Of a stretch of DNA of 64,000 bases, positions 31,722 to 40,195 are shown piece by piece (the first letter of the stretch is position 1; each line of letters begins with the position of its first letter). Below the pieces are notes generated by a model. That model did not search any database, had not been told where the DNA came from, and worked only from the letters and a program-made list of their open reading frames with translations. The translations under genes and the position numbers were made by a program. Source of the stretch: Dietzia sp. NCCP-2495 (GTDB lineage: Bacteria > Actinomycetota > Actinomycetes > Mycobacteriales > Mycobacteriaceae); contig NZ_BRVN01000003.1 in NCBI RefSeq assembly GCF_026011735.1, positions 62,001 to 126,000 of the forward strand, in the 5' to 3' direction.

Positions 31722-33076
31722 CGGGTGGCCTCCTCGACCGCGACGTACAGGCGGGCGGGGACCCGACGTTCGATCTCACGCACCTCGGTGCGCAGGATCC
31801 GGGCCTTGGAGAACTCCTCGAAGACATCGGTGTCCGGGAGATCGATGTCGATACGGTCGCCGACCTCGGGCAGGTCACCGGACGTGGCGATCACGAGACC
31901 ACCGATGGTCTCGGCGTCCACGTCGGGGAGCGTGATGTCGAGCAGTCGCTCGACCTCGTCGAGATGCGTCTCGCCGATCAGGACCCAGCCGTCGCCCTCG
32001 CGCTGGGGGATCTCGGCCGCGGCCTGCGGGTCGTGCTCGTCGACGATCTCGCCGACGATCTCCTCTGCCATGTCCTCCATGGTCACGACCCCGGCGAACC
32101 CGCCGTACTCGTCCACCACGACCGCCATCTCCGAGTCGGCCCGGGACAGTCGGTGGGCGACCTCGGGGAGCGGGAGGGAGGTGGGCACCACGATCGGGGC
32201 CCGCATCAGTGAGGAGACCTCGATGAGGTCGGTGTCCGGACCGTCGCTCACGGTCAGCAGGTCGTGGAGGTCCACCACACCGATCACGTCGTCGGAATCC
32301 GCACCGACCACCGGGTAGCGGGTGTGGCCGGTCGCCATCCGGCTCAGGACGTCGCGCACCGTGTCGTCGCCACGCACCACGTCGGTCCGCGAGCGCGGGA
32401 CCATCGCGTGCTCGGCGGGCTGACCGGGGAAGTCGAGCATGCGGTCGAGCAGGCGGCTGAGCTCCGGGGAGAGCTCGCCGGCCTCACCGGACTCGGCGAC
32501 GATGTGCTCGAGGTCCCTGGCGTTGGCCGAGTGCTCCTTGTCGTGGACCGGCTCGATCCCGACAGCCTTGAGCAGCAGCGCGGCGGCCTTGTCGAACAGG
32601 CCGATGATCCAGCCGAACACGGCGAGATAGATGGTGGTGGAGCGGGCCAACCAGCGGGCCACGGGCTCCGGCCTGGCGATGGCCAGGTTCTTGGGGACCA
32701 GCTCGCCGAAGATCATCTGCACGACGGTCGAGAACAGCAGGGCGACGACCGTACCCACGGCGATGCCGACCCCCTGCGGGACCGAGGCCAGGCCGAGGAG
32801 CTCGCCGATAGCCCGGCCCACCAGCGGCTCGGCGACGTAACCGACGACCAGGGTGGTGACGGTGATCCCGAGCTGCGCGCCCGACAGCATGAAGGAGGTG
32901 CGTCGGGTGACCCCGAGGACCCGCTCAGCGGCGTGGTCGCCCTTCTCGGCGGCGGCGCTCATGCGGGAGCGGTCGACCGCCATGAACGCGAATTCCTGGG
33001 CCACGAAGTAGCCCGTGAGCGCGGTGATCGCCAAGATCACGACGACGCCGACAAGTAGTGAGAGCGCGATGCTCAT
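31718..33076 (-). CDS. CNNM/CorC-family transport protein (first of pair)
   Basis: The 452-residue protein has a CNNM membrane domain (about residues 1-195, with GYFVAQEFAFMAVDRSRM and FGELVPKNLAIARPE), two CBS domains (about 215-345, including VDEYGGFAGVVTMEDMAEE) and a C-terminal CorC/HlyC domain (about 360-440). It is expected in the cell membrane as a cation exporter or its regulator. The gene heads a two-gene operon. GGAAGGGGG before the ATG is a good ribosome site but lies within a 9-bp GC-rich hairpin at 33084-33104, which would hide it in the mRNA. Confidence 0.92.
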   Translation of the reverse strand: MSIALSLLVGVVVILAITALTGYFVAQEFAFMAVDRSRMSAAAEKGDHAAERVLGVTRRTSFMLSGAQLGITVTTLVVGYVAEPLVGRAIGELLGLASVPQGVGIAVGTVVALLFSTVVQMIFGELVPKNLAIARPEPVARWLARSTTIYLAVFGWIIGLFDKAAALLLKAVGIEPVHDKEHSANARDLEHIVAESGEAGELSPELSRLLDRMLDFPGQPAEHAMVPRSRTDVVRGDDTVRDVLSRMATGHTRYPVVGADSDDVIGVVDLHDLLTVSDGPDTDLIEVSSLMRAPIVVPTSLPLPEVAHRLSRADSEMAVVVDEYGGFAGVVTMEDMAEEIVGEIVDEHDPQAAAEIPQREGDGWVLIGETHLDEVERLLDITLPDVDAETIGGLVIATSGDLPEVGDRIDIDLPDTDVFEEFSKARILRTEVREIERRVPARLYVAVEEATR

Positions 33077-33083
33077 CCGGTGT

Positions 33084-33104
33084 GCCCCCTTCCGTGAAGG
33101 GGGC
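33084..33104 (-). promoter_or_regulatory. Hairpin covering the ribosome site of the CNNM operon
   Basis: GCCCCCTTC and GAAGGGGGC form a perfect 9-bp stem with a 3-base loop. In the minus-strand mRNA the 3' arm contains the Shine-Dalgarno-like GAAGGGGG, 7 bases before the start codon at 33076. I do not recognise a known Mg2+ riboswitch in the preceding 150 bases. Confidence 0.6.
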
Positions 33105-33313
33105 GGCTAGATCGGGCCGGTGTGTCGGCTCGGCTCACTGGAGGTGCTCCTGCGCAAATGTAGGTACGCCCGGGCCGGGTGCCCGAGCTGGTTGCCAGTA
33201 TTCTCCCGTGAAGACCGGGGATTGTCGACCCGCCCCCGCCCCCCGCCCCCGCCCGCGCGTGGCGACTGTCACGGGTTTGTCACAGGTTCGGTCCAGGAGT
33301 ATCACTATCTGAC

Positions 33314-34789
33314 ATGACCGCTCAGAATCCCGAAGTGGCTCTCGCCGACAAGGACCGCAGGTTCTTCGGCCATCCACTCGGCCTGGCAAACCTGTCGGGT
33401 ATCGAACTGTGGGAGCGATTCAGCTTCTACGGCATGCAGGGCCTGCTGGCCTATTACATCTACTACTCGGTCGGTGAGGGTGGCCTCGGCTACTCCGAGC
33501 AGATCGCCACCTCGATCGTCGGCGCGTACGGCGGACTGGTCTACGCCTCCGCGATCCTCGGCGCCTGGGTCTCCGATCGCCTCTTCGGCGCCGAACGCAC
33601 CCTGTTCGGTGCCGCCATCATGATCATGCTGGGTCACACCTCCCTGGCCCTGGTCCCCGGAGCCCTCGGGCTCGGCATCGGCCTGGTGCTGGTCGCCGTG
33701 GGTGCCGGCACTCTCAAGGCCACCACCTCGACCGTCGTCGGTGACATGTACCAGCGCACCGACGACCGACGCGATGCCGCGTTCTCGATCTATTACATGG
33801 CCGTGAACATCGGTGGGCTGCTCGGACCGCTGATCACAGGGGCACTGTGGGACACGCACGGATTCCACTGGGGCTTCGGCGCGGCCGCCGTGGGCATGGC
33901 GATCGGCCTGGTCCAGTACATCATCATGCGGGGCTCCACCCTGAAGGGCGTCGGCGTGGACGTCCCCGATCCGCTGCCCCGTCCCCAACGGGTCCGCTAC
34001 CTGGGCGGCGGGCTCGTCGTCGGCATCCTGGTCGCCGCGGCCATCGCCACCGGACTCATCCCGCTCGAGTCGCTCGCCAACATCGTCACCGCGATCGCCG
34101 TGATCGGCGCCGTGGCCCTGTTCGCCCTGCTCATCGGTAGCCGCAAGACGCAGGCCGACGAGCGCCGCCGGGTGATCTCGTTCATCCCGATGTTCGTCGC
34201 CTCGGTGATGTTCTGGGCCCTGTTCCAGCAGCAGTTCACCGTGATCGCCATCTACTCCGACCAGCGTCTGGACCGCAACATCGGAGGTTGGGAGGTGCCG
34301 GCCAGCTGGGTGCAGTCGATCAACCCGCTGTTCATCATCATCTTCGCCGCCGTGTTCGCCACTATGTGGGTCAAGCTCGGCGACCGCCAGCCGTCGACAC
34401 CCATGAAGTTCGCGCTGTCCAACCTCATCATGGGCATCGCCGCGATGATCTTCATGCTGTTCGCCGGACACGAGTCCACCCCGATCCTGGGGATCGTCGG
34501 CATCCTGTTCCTGTTCACGATGGCCGAACTGTTGCTCTCGCCGGTCGGGCAGTCGCTCGCGACCAAGCTCGCGCCGGAGGCGTTCAAGACGCAGATGCTT
34601 GCGCTGTTCTTCCTCACCGTGTCGATCGGCAGCGCCCTGTCCGGCGTGCTGGCCGGCTACTACGACCCGAGCGACGCCGGAGCCGAGCGCACCTACTTCC
34701 TCGTTCTGGGGATCGCGTCGATCGCCGTGGCCGTGGTGATCGCGCTTCTTTCGCCGTGGATTCGCAAGAACATGGTCGGCGTGCGCTGA
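33314..34789 (+). CDS. POT-family proton-coupled peptide transporter
   Basis: The 491-residue membrane protein has about 14 helices and the POT signature in helix 1 (ELWERFSFYGMQGLLAYYI, the ExxERFxYY proton site). The second family motif is GGLLGPLITGALWDT around residue 155-170. It should import di- and tripeptides with protons. CCAGGAG lies about 15 bases before the ATG, somewhat distant. The gene is monocistronic and is followed by the nested hairpin element at 34808-34879, which may terminate it. Confidence 0.93.
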   Translation: MTAQNPEVALADKDRRFFGHPLGLANLSGIELWERFSFYGMQGLLAYYIYYSVGEGGLGYSEQIATSIVGAYGGLVYASAILGAWVSDRLFGAERTLFGAAIMIMLGHTSLALVPGALGLGIGLVLVAVGAGTLKATTSTVVGDMYQRTDDRRDAAFSIYYMAVNIGGLLGPLITGALWDTHGFHWGFGAAAVGMAIGLVQYIIMRGSTLKGVGVDVPDPLPRPQRVRYLGGGLVVGILVAAAIATGLIPLESLANIVTAIAVIGAVALFALLIGSRKTQADERRRVISFIPMFVASVMFWALFQQQFTVIAIYSDQRLDRNIGGWEVPASWVQSINPLFIIIFAAVFATMWVKLGDRQPSTPMKFALSNLIMGIAAMIFMLFAGHESTPILGIVGILFLFTMAELLLSPVGQSLATKLAPEAFKTQMLALFFLTVSIGSALSGVLAGYYDPSDAGAERTYFLVLGIASIAVAVVIALLSPWIRKNMVGVR

Positions 34790-34807
34790 CCAGCCCCACC
34801 AACCAGG

Positions 34808-34879
34808 GAATCCGCTACTCCTCCTCCGGATTCGCTACCCTTCCGCGGGTAGCGAATCTCCAGGCGGAGTAGCGGATTC
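34808..34879. repeat. Nested double-hairpin element
   Basis: Outer arms GAATCCGCTACTCC (34808-34821) and its complement (34866-34879) enclose inner arms ATTCGCTACCC (34830-34840) and its complement (34847-34857). Outer and inner arms resemble each other (shared core CGCTAC), as if one hairpin were inserted in a copy of itself. It lies between the convergent ends of the POT and L,D-transpeptidase genes. Confidence 0.85.
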
Positions 34880-34929
34880 TCTCGCTTTTCCGGGGCGCGT
34901 GGCGGCGCGGGCCCAGTGGCGGCGCGGGG

Positions 34930-36192
34930 CTAGTCCTGCCCGCCGGTCTGCCACTCATCCCACGGCACGGACCAGTCGCCGTTCTGCCACGCCGTGAGCT
35001 CGGGACCCCCGGTGCCGCGGACCTCCACCACATCGCCGGTGACGGCCTGGTCGAAGTACCACTGGGCGTCCGCCGGGGACAGGTTGAGGCAGCCGTGTGA
35101 GGTGTTGGTGTTGCCCTGCGCCCACATCGACGACTCGAGGGCATGGAAGTAGATGCCCTCGTTGTTGAGACGCACGCCGTCCGCCACGGTCACCTTGTAC
35201 CCGGCGGACAGGGGCAACCCGTAGGTCGAGGAGTCCATGAGGACCGACGGCGCCTTGTCGAGAACGGTGTACGTGCCGGGCTGCGTCCAGAAGTGCATCT
35301 CGGTGCCGTTGTAGGTGGCCCAGCCGCCCTTGCCCATCGAGGTGGGCATGGTCTTGACCGGCTTCTGGTCGTGGTAGACCGTCACCATCTTGGTGGCGTC
35401 GTCGGCGATCGCGACGCGTCGCTCACCGATGGTGAAGTTCACGGACGAGTCCTCGCCGCCCCACTGGCCGTCGCCCAGGTCGCGGCCCTCCAGGTCCAGA
35501 TCCACCTGGACCCGGGTGCCGGTGGCGTAGTACACGCGAGGACGCCAGTGCGCCACGGAGTCGCTGAGCCAGTACCAGTTGCCCTCGACTTCCGGCGCGG
35601 TGGTGACCTTCATGTACTTCTCGGCCTCCTCCTTGTCCGACACCGCGCGGTCGAACTGCGCCGCCACCACGATCCCGACGCCGTATTCGCGGTTCGACTC
35701 CAGGGCCACGCCGCCGGTCGTGTTGAGCCGCGCGTTGACGATGGACTGCGGGTTGGCCATGGAGAACGACCGCTTGTCGGTCTTCGGCTTACCGGTGCCG
35801 CCCTCGTAGGTGATGGCGAGGGTGTAGGTCCGGCCGTACCCGAGCGGGATGTCGGGCGCCCACTCGCTGCCGTCCTTGGTGATGGTGCCGTCGATCTCCT
35901 GACCGGCGTCGTTGGTGAGAACCGCCTTGGTGATGGTGCCGTCGGTGACCGACGCCGTGACTCCGTCCCGGATGGCGACGCCGGTGGCACCGTCCTTCGG
36001 AGTGACGGTCAGCTCGGCCGGAGCCGCAGCTTCCGACGTCTCGGTGGCCGGGGTGGTCTCGTTCGCGGAACCGGTGGGAGTCGGAATCGTGCAGCCCGAG
36101 ATAACGAGGACGAGAGCGGCCAGGACGGCGAACAGCCCCGTCAGGGCCAGACCTTCAGGACGCGCGGGATGGCCGGACCTGGACAGGGACAT
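34930..36192 (-). CDS. L,D-transpeptidase lipoprotein with Ig-like domains
   Basis: The 420-residue precursor has a lipoprotein signal (LVISGC, lipid cysteine near residue 34), a Thr/Glu/Ala-rich linker, two bacterial Ig-like domains (about residues 55-265) and a YkuD domain (about 270-395). The catalytic motif SHGCLNLSP with its cysteine is intact, and a Trp-rich tail follows (DWSVPWDEWQ). It should form 3-3 cross-links in peptidoglycan like mycobacterial Ldt enzymes. The ATG at 36192 gives a correct signal length. It is divergent from the gene at 36493; the 300-base gap holds an inverted repeat at 36280-36297. Confidence 0.93.
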   Translation of the reverse strand: MSLSRSGHPARPEGLALTGLFAVLAALVLVISGCTIPTPTGSANETTPATETSEAAAPAELTVTPKDGATGVAIRDGVTASVTDGTITKAVLTNDAGQEIDGTITKDGSEWAPDIPLGYGRTYTLAITYEGGTGKPKTDKRSFSMANPQSIVNARLNTTGGVALESNREYGVGIVVAAQFDRAVSDKEEAEKYMKVTTAPEVEGNWYWLSDSVAHWRPRVYYATGTRVQVDLDLEGRDLGDGQWGGEDSSVNFTIGERRVAIADDATKMVTVYHDQKPVKTMPTSMGKGGWATYNGTEMHFWTQPGTYTVLDKAPSVLMDSSTYGLPLSAGYKVTVADGVRLNNEGIYFHALESSMWAQGNTNTSHGCLNLSPADAQWYFDQAVTGDVVEVRGTGGPELTAWQNGDWSVPWDEWQTGGQD

Positions 36193-36279
36193 GCGTGACT
36201 CCGAATACGAACAGGGTGGAACAAAACAGGGTGGAACGAGCGGGGTTGCCGGTGAATACCGGCTCATGTGCACATGATG

Positions 36280-36297
36280 CCTGTCGGGTACGACAGG
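36280..36297. promoter_or_regulatory. Inverted repeat CCTGTCGGGTACGACAGG (possible operator)
   Basis: Perfect 7-bp arms flank GGTA in the gap between the divergent L,D-transpeptidase and SDR-like genes. The central 14 bases are identical to 13744-13757. The surrounding 31 bases also resemble the start of the glycosylase gene at 6465 (about 25 of 31). No other obvious feature fills the 300-base gap, although a CRP-like half-match TGTGAC lies near 36375. Confidence 0.45.
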
Positions 36298-36492
36298 GGT
36301 CGATTCCGAAATGCCTCCGGACGTGAGTCGTTGTGGACTTGTGACCCGCAACGTGCGAGGACACCCCGATTATGTGACACGCCTCTCACCTGCGCGTTCC
36401 TGACGGCTGCACGAGTGCTGTTCTCTGCGGCCGCACGAGCGCTCCGGGGGAGACGACCGCGCTCCCGGCCGAGCCGGGGTACAACGGGATGC

Positions 36493-37155
36493 ATGAGTAT
36501 CGAAATGCCGGTAACCATCATCGGCGGCCACGGCAAGGTCGCGCTGCGTGCCGCGCGGATCCTGTCCGAGGCCGGGGCCGACGTGTATTCCGTGATCCGC
36601 AACCCAGAGCACTCCGACGCCGTGAGTGAGGTCGGTGCCACGCCGGTGGTGGCCGACGTGGAGAAGCTCGACGACGACGAGATGCGCGAGATCCTGCGTG
36701 GCAGTGGCTCGGTGGTCTGGTCCGCTGGCGCCGGAGGCGGCAATCCGGAGCGGACGTACGCGGTGGACCGCGATGCCGCCATCCGCTCCATGGACGCGTG
36801 CGCGGAGGCGGGCGTCGAGCGCTATGTGATGGTCTCCTACGACGGGGCCGGACCCGAGCACGGTGTCCCGGAGGACAACTCGTTCTTCCCGTACGCCGAG
36901 GCCAAGGCCGCCGCAGACGAGCACCTGCGGGCCTCGAAACTCAAGTGGACGATCCTCGGGCCGGGCGCCCTCACCGATGAGCCCGGTGGCGAGACGATCG
37001 GCGTGGGGGAGGACAAGCGCGAGGACCGGGCGACCAGTCGCGATGCGGTGGCCTCGGTGATCGCCGCGGTGCTCCGCCGCCCCGACACGGTCGGTCGGAC
37101 CATCAACTTCTCCGACGGGAGCACCCCGATCGGCGAAGCCCTGACCCGTGAGTGA
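36493..37155 (+). CDS. NAD(P)-binding atypical SDR (NmrA/YwnB-like)
   Basis: The 220-residue protein has a Rossmann loop IIGGHGKVALRAAR at about residues 8-21, then SVVWSAGAGGGN, and a catalytic-region segment YVMVSYDGAGPEHG followed by FFPYAEAKAAADEHLRASKLKWTILGPGAL. This is the atypical SDR group that often binds NAD(P) as a sensor or acts on small carbonyls. TACAAC lies exactly 7 bases before the ATG, pointing to a leaderless mRNA, although the frame is open further upstream. It is followed by a small membrane protein gene. Confidence 0.85.
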   Translation: MSIEMPVTIIGGHGKVALRAARILSEAGADVYSVIRNPEHSDAVSEVGATPVVADVEKLDDDEMREILRGSGSVVWSAGAGGGNPERTYAVDRDAAIRSMDACAEAGVERYVMVSYDGAGPEHGVPEDNSFFPYAEAKAAADEHLRASKLKWTILGPGALTDEPGGETIGVGEDKREDRATSRDAVASVIAAVLRRPDTVGRTINFSDGSTPIGEALTRE

Positions 37156-37227
37156 CCTCGCGGGAGCCGCCGGGTCGTGCCGGTGCGGGCACCACCGGTC
37201 GGCGGTTCCCGGGGTTATTCTCCTCAG

Positions 37228-37680
37228 GTGAGGATCCTCATCGGCGGTTCGTGGATCACGGTGATCTGCGCGCTGCTCACGGGCCTCTGGAGTGTTCCCC
37301 AGTTCCTCATCACGGGAACGGTCACCCTGAGTTCGCATCCGCTCTTTCTGGTGTTGTTCCTGTTTCCGGCACAGGTCGGCGTCCCGGTGAGTCTGCTGAC
37401 GGCCCTGAACTCGGTCCTCATGGCGTCTCGTCGTCGTCTCGTCACTCCCCGCCGTCGACTCATGGCCGGCGGACAGGTTCTCACCGTCGGTCTCCTCCTG
37501 ACCTGCGCGTTGCTCCTCCTCCTCCCGACCGCGTTCGGCCGCGAGTTCATCGTCATGGCGCTCGCGTACCAGATCGGGCAGGTGGTTGTGGCGATCGGAC
37601 TGCTGCTGTACCTCCTGCAGCGACGCAAGTGGCGGCGGGCTGACGAGGCGACTCGCGCGAGAACGAGCCCCGAGGACTGA
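37228..37680 (+). CDS. Hypothetical four-helix membrane protein
   Basis: I do not recognise the family. The 150-residue product has four hydrophobic segments (about residues 3-25, 38-62, 77-99 and 107-127), with the basic loop ASRRRLVTPRRRLM between helices 2 and 3 and a basic tail (RRKWRRADEATRAR), so both termini are probably inside. TATTCT lies 6 bases before the GTG start, consistent with a leaderless transcript. It lies between the SDR-like and quinone reductase genes on the same strand and may be independent of both. Confidence 0.65.
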   Translation: MRILIGGSWITVICALLTGLWSVPQFLITGTVTLSSHPLFLVLFLFPAQVGVPVSLLTALNSVLMASRRRLVTPRRRLMAGGQVLTVGLLLTCALLLLLPTAFGREFIVMALAYQIGQVVVAIGLLLYLLQRRKWRRADEATRARTSPED

Positions 37681-37783
37681 CCGCACGGGGGCACAGGGCA
37701 CGGGGGCATGGGATCACAGGGGCACGGGGGCGTGGAGGCCGGACTGCCTGACGGCGACTGTGGCGACTGACACTATGGAGCGC

Positions 37784-38755
37784 ATGCGCGCCATTCACAT
37801 CTCCAGCCATGACGGACCCTCGGCCATCGAGGTGGTCGACATCCCCGAGCCTGACGCCGGGCCCGACCAGGTCGTGATCGACGTCCACGCCTCGGGTGTG
37901 ACCTTCCCCGACCTGCTCCAGACCCGCGGCAAGTACCAGATCTCCCCGCAGATGCCGTTCGTCCCCGGCACCGAGGTCGCCGGCGTGGTCCGCTCGGCGC
38001 CGGAGGGCTCCGGCTTCACCGCGGGCGACCGCGTGTGCGCGTTCCCCGGGCTCACCGGGTTCGCCGAGGTCGTGGCCACCGCGCCCGAGCAGGTATTCCC
38101 GCTGCCAGACACCATGACCTTCGTCCAGGGCGCGTCCCTGCCCATGAACGTCCTCACCGTGCACTTCGCCCTGGCCCACCGCGGTCGGCTCGAGGCGGGG
38201 GAGACCGTGCTCGTCCACGGCGCCGGGGGAGGCATCGGGATCGCGGCGACCCAGTTCGTGGTTGCGAAGGGCGCGCGCGTGATCGCCGTGGCCTCCACCG
38301 AGGAGAAGCGGGCGCTGGCGCTCAAGGCAGGGGCGTCGGACGCGATCGCCCCCGAGGGATTCAAGGACGCTGCGAAGGAGCTCACGGGTGGCAAGGGCGT
38401 CGACGTGGTCGTGGATCCCGTGGGCGGTGACCGGTTCACCGACTCGATCCGCGCGCTCGGCCAGGAGGGGCGGATCCTCGTGATCGGGTTCACCGCCGGC
38501 GAGATCCCCACGGTCAAGGTGAACCGCCTGCTCCTGGGCAACAAGAGCGTCGTGGGCGTGGGCTGGGGCGAGTACTGGATGACCAACCCGGGCTACCTGC
38601 AGAAGCAGTGGGCCGAGGTGCAGCCGATGCTGGCCGCCGGCGACCTGGACCCGCTGGTCGGCATGGAGTTCCCGCTGGAGAAGACGGCCGAGGCGCTCGA
38701 GCTCATGGACGGCCGCGGCGCTCTGGGCAAGATCGTGCTGACCCACGACCGCTGA
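37784..38755 (+). CDS. NADPH:quinone oxidoreductase family protein
   Basis: The 323-residue protein is a medium-chain dehydrogenase without the structural zinc site. It has VHASGVTFPDLLQTRGKYQ, PFVPGTEVAGVV, and the NADPH loop VLVHGAGGGIGIAATQFV at about residues 140-157. VDVVVDPVGGDRF and GFTAGEIPTVKVNRLLLGNKSVVGV complete the pattern of the QOR/MDR class. It should reduce quinones or enones. ATG at 37784 gives the canonical start MRAIHI; an ATG at 37775 adds three residues. It is followed by copy 2 of the 60-bp hairpin repeat. Confidence 0.9.
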   Translation: MRAIHISSHDGPSAIEVVDIPEPDAGPDQVVIDVHASGVTFPDLLQTRGKYQISPQMPFVPGTEVAGVVRSAPEGSGFTAGDRVCAFPGLTGFAEVVATAPEQVFPLPDTMTFVQGASLPMNVLTVHFALAHRGRLEAGETVLVHGAGGGIGIAATQFVVAKGARVIAVASTEEKRALALKAGASDAIAPEGFKDAAKELTGGKGVDVVVDPVGGDRFTDSIRALGQEGRILVIGFTAGEIPTVKVNRLLLGNKSVVGVGWGEYWMTNPGYLQKQWAEVQPMLAAGDLDPLVGMEFPLEKTAEALELMDGRGALGKIVLTHDR

Positions 38756-38845
38756 CCCGCCGCCGCGCCCACGCCGCCCCTGGACCCTGGGGCGCCGCCG
38801 CGCCCACGCGGCCCCAGCCCCTGAACGCCGCCCCTGACCCCTGTG

Positions 38846-38905
38846 CCGTCACTCCGGTACGTTTTCGCGACATCCCTCCTGGGGAAACGATGACCGGAGT
38901 GACGG
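38846..38905. repeat. 60-bp hairpin repeat, copy 2
   Basis: Identical to 1021-1080 at 56 of 60 positions, with the whole stem conserved (arms at 38846-38858 and 38893-38905). It again lies between convergent genes, here the quinone reductase and the aminotransferase. Confidence 0.9.
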
Positions 38906-38973
38906 CTGTTGGTGGCGGCTGGTGGGGGCGGGCGTGCGGTCGGGGCTAGGGCAGGGTGGGCGTCAGGACCCTG

Positions 38974-40134
38974 TCACCGCGCGAGCGACTGCAGGCGGCG
39001 GCCCGCCTCGGCGAGCACCTCGGGGCGCTTGCAGAACGCGAACCGCACCAGGTGGGACCACTCGTCGGCGAACTCCTCGACGAACGGCGCGAACGGCACC
39101 GCCGCCACGCCGATCTCGCCCGGGAGCTCCAGGCACCAGGACGCCGCGTCGGTCACCCCGAGCGGGCGCGGATCGGCGGTGAGGAAGTACGTGCCCTGCC
39201 CGACGACGAGGTCGAACCCGACACCCGTGAGGATCTCGGCCAGCTGGTCCCGCCGCGCCTGCATGGAATGACGCAGTGTGCTGATCCACTCCTGCTCGTT
39301 CCGCAGGGCGTGCGCGACCCCCATCTGCAGAGGCGTCGCGCCGGTAAAGCTCATGTACTGCTTGGCCGTGCGTGTTCCCGCGATCAGCTCGGCGGGTCCG
39401 GTCACCCAACCGACCTTCCAGCCCGTGCAGTTGAGCATCTTGCCCGCGCTGGAGATGCGCAGCGTCCGCTCGGCCATGCCGGGCAGCGTGGCGATGGAGA
39501 CGTGGCGGACACCGTCGAAGGTGAGGTTCTCGTACACCTCGTCGGAGATCGCGATCGCGTCGAACTGCAGGCACAGCGCCGCGATCTCCTCCAGATCCTC
39601 CCTCGGCAGGACCGCGCCGGTGGGATTGTGCGGGGTGTTGACGATGACGGCCCGCGCCCGCGGGGAGAACGCGGCACGAAGGGAGTCGACGTCCAATCGG
39701 AATCGACCGTCCGACAAGACCACCCGGGCCGATTTGCGGACCGCTCCGGCCATCGCGATGGTAGCGGCATAGGAGTCGTAGAACGGCTCGATCACGACCA
39801 CCTCGTCGTCGTTCTCCACCAGTCCCACCACCGCACCGGCGATCGCCTCCGTGGCGCCCACGGTGACCAGCACCTCCGAGTCGCGATCACGCACCAGGCC
39901 GGTCCGGGCCAGCTCCAGCTCGGCGATCGCGTGACGCAGATCGGTGACCCCGGCCCCGGGCGGGTACTGGTTGTGGCCCTCGCGCATCGCCCGCGCCGCC
40001 GCCTCGATCATCGACGCCGGACCGTCGGTGTCCGGGAATCCCTGGCCCAGGTTGATCGCATCGTGCCTGGTGGCCAGGTGGGACACCTCGGCGAAGATGG
40101 TCGTGGAGTGCGGGGCGAGTCTGCGGACCGTCAT
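38974..40134 (-). CDS. Class I/II pyridoxal-phosphate aminotransferase (DapC-like)
   Basis: The 386-residue protein has all core residues of fold-type I aminotransferases: N170 in NTPHNPTGAV, D198 and Y201 in ISDEVYENL, and the PLP lysine K232 in SSAGKMLNCTGWKVGW. DAINLGQGFPDTDGP near the start is typical of the group that includes M. tuberculosis DapC (Rv0858c), N-succinyldiaminopimelate aminotransferase. Related enzymes act on methionine or kynurenine, so the lysine-pathway role is probable but not certain. TAGGCT lies 6 bases before the ATG. It is divergent from the Rieske gene, whose promoter overlaps its own. Confidence 0.87.
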   Translation of the reverse strand: MTVRRLAPHSTTIFAEVSHLATRHDAINLGQGFPDTDGPASMIEAAARAMREGHNQYPPGAGVTDLRHAIAELELARTGLVRDRDSEVLVTVGATEAIAGAVVGLVENDDEVVVIEPFYDSYAATIAMAGAVRKSARVVLSDGRFRLDVDSLRAAFSPRARAVIVNTPHNPTGAVLPREDLEEIAALCLQFDAIAISDEVYENLTFDGVRHVSIATLPGMAERTLRISSAGKMLNCTGWKVGWVTGPAELIAGTRTAKQYMSFTGATPLQMGVAHALRNEQEWISTLRHSMQARRDQLAEILTGVGFDLVVGQGTYFLTADPRPLGVTDAASWCLELPGEIGVAAVPFAPFVEEFADEWSHLVRFAFCKRPEVLAEAGRRLQSLAR

Positions 40135-40195
40135 GGGGGCAGCCTAGGTCGGTCGCCCGGGAATCTCGCGGGAGGGCGGCGATACGATGGGCGGC

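Noticed and set aside
33105-33313. M-box or other known Mg2+ riboswitch before the CNNM genes
   Set aside because: I could not find the conserved blocks of these elements; only the hairpin at 33084-33104 is clear.
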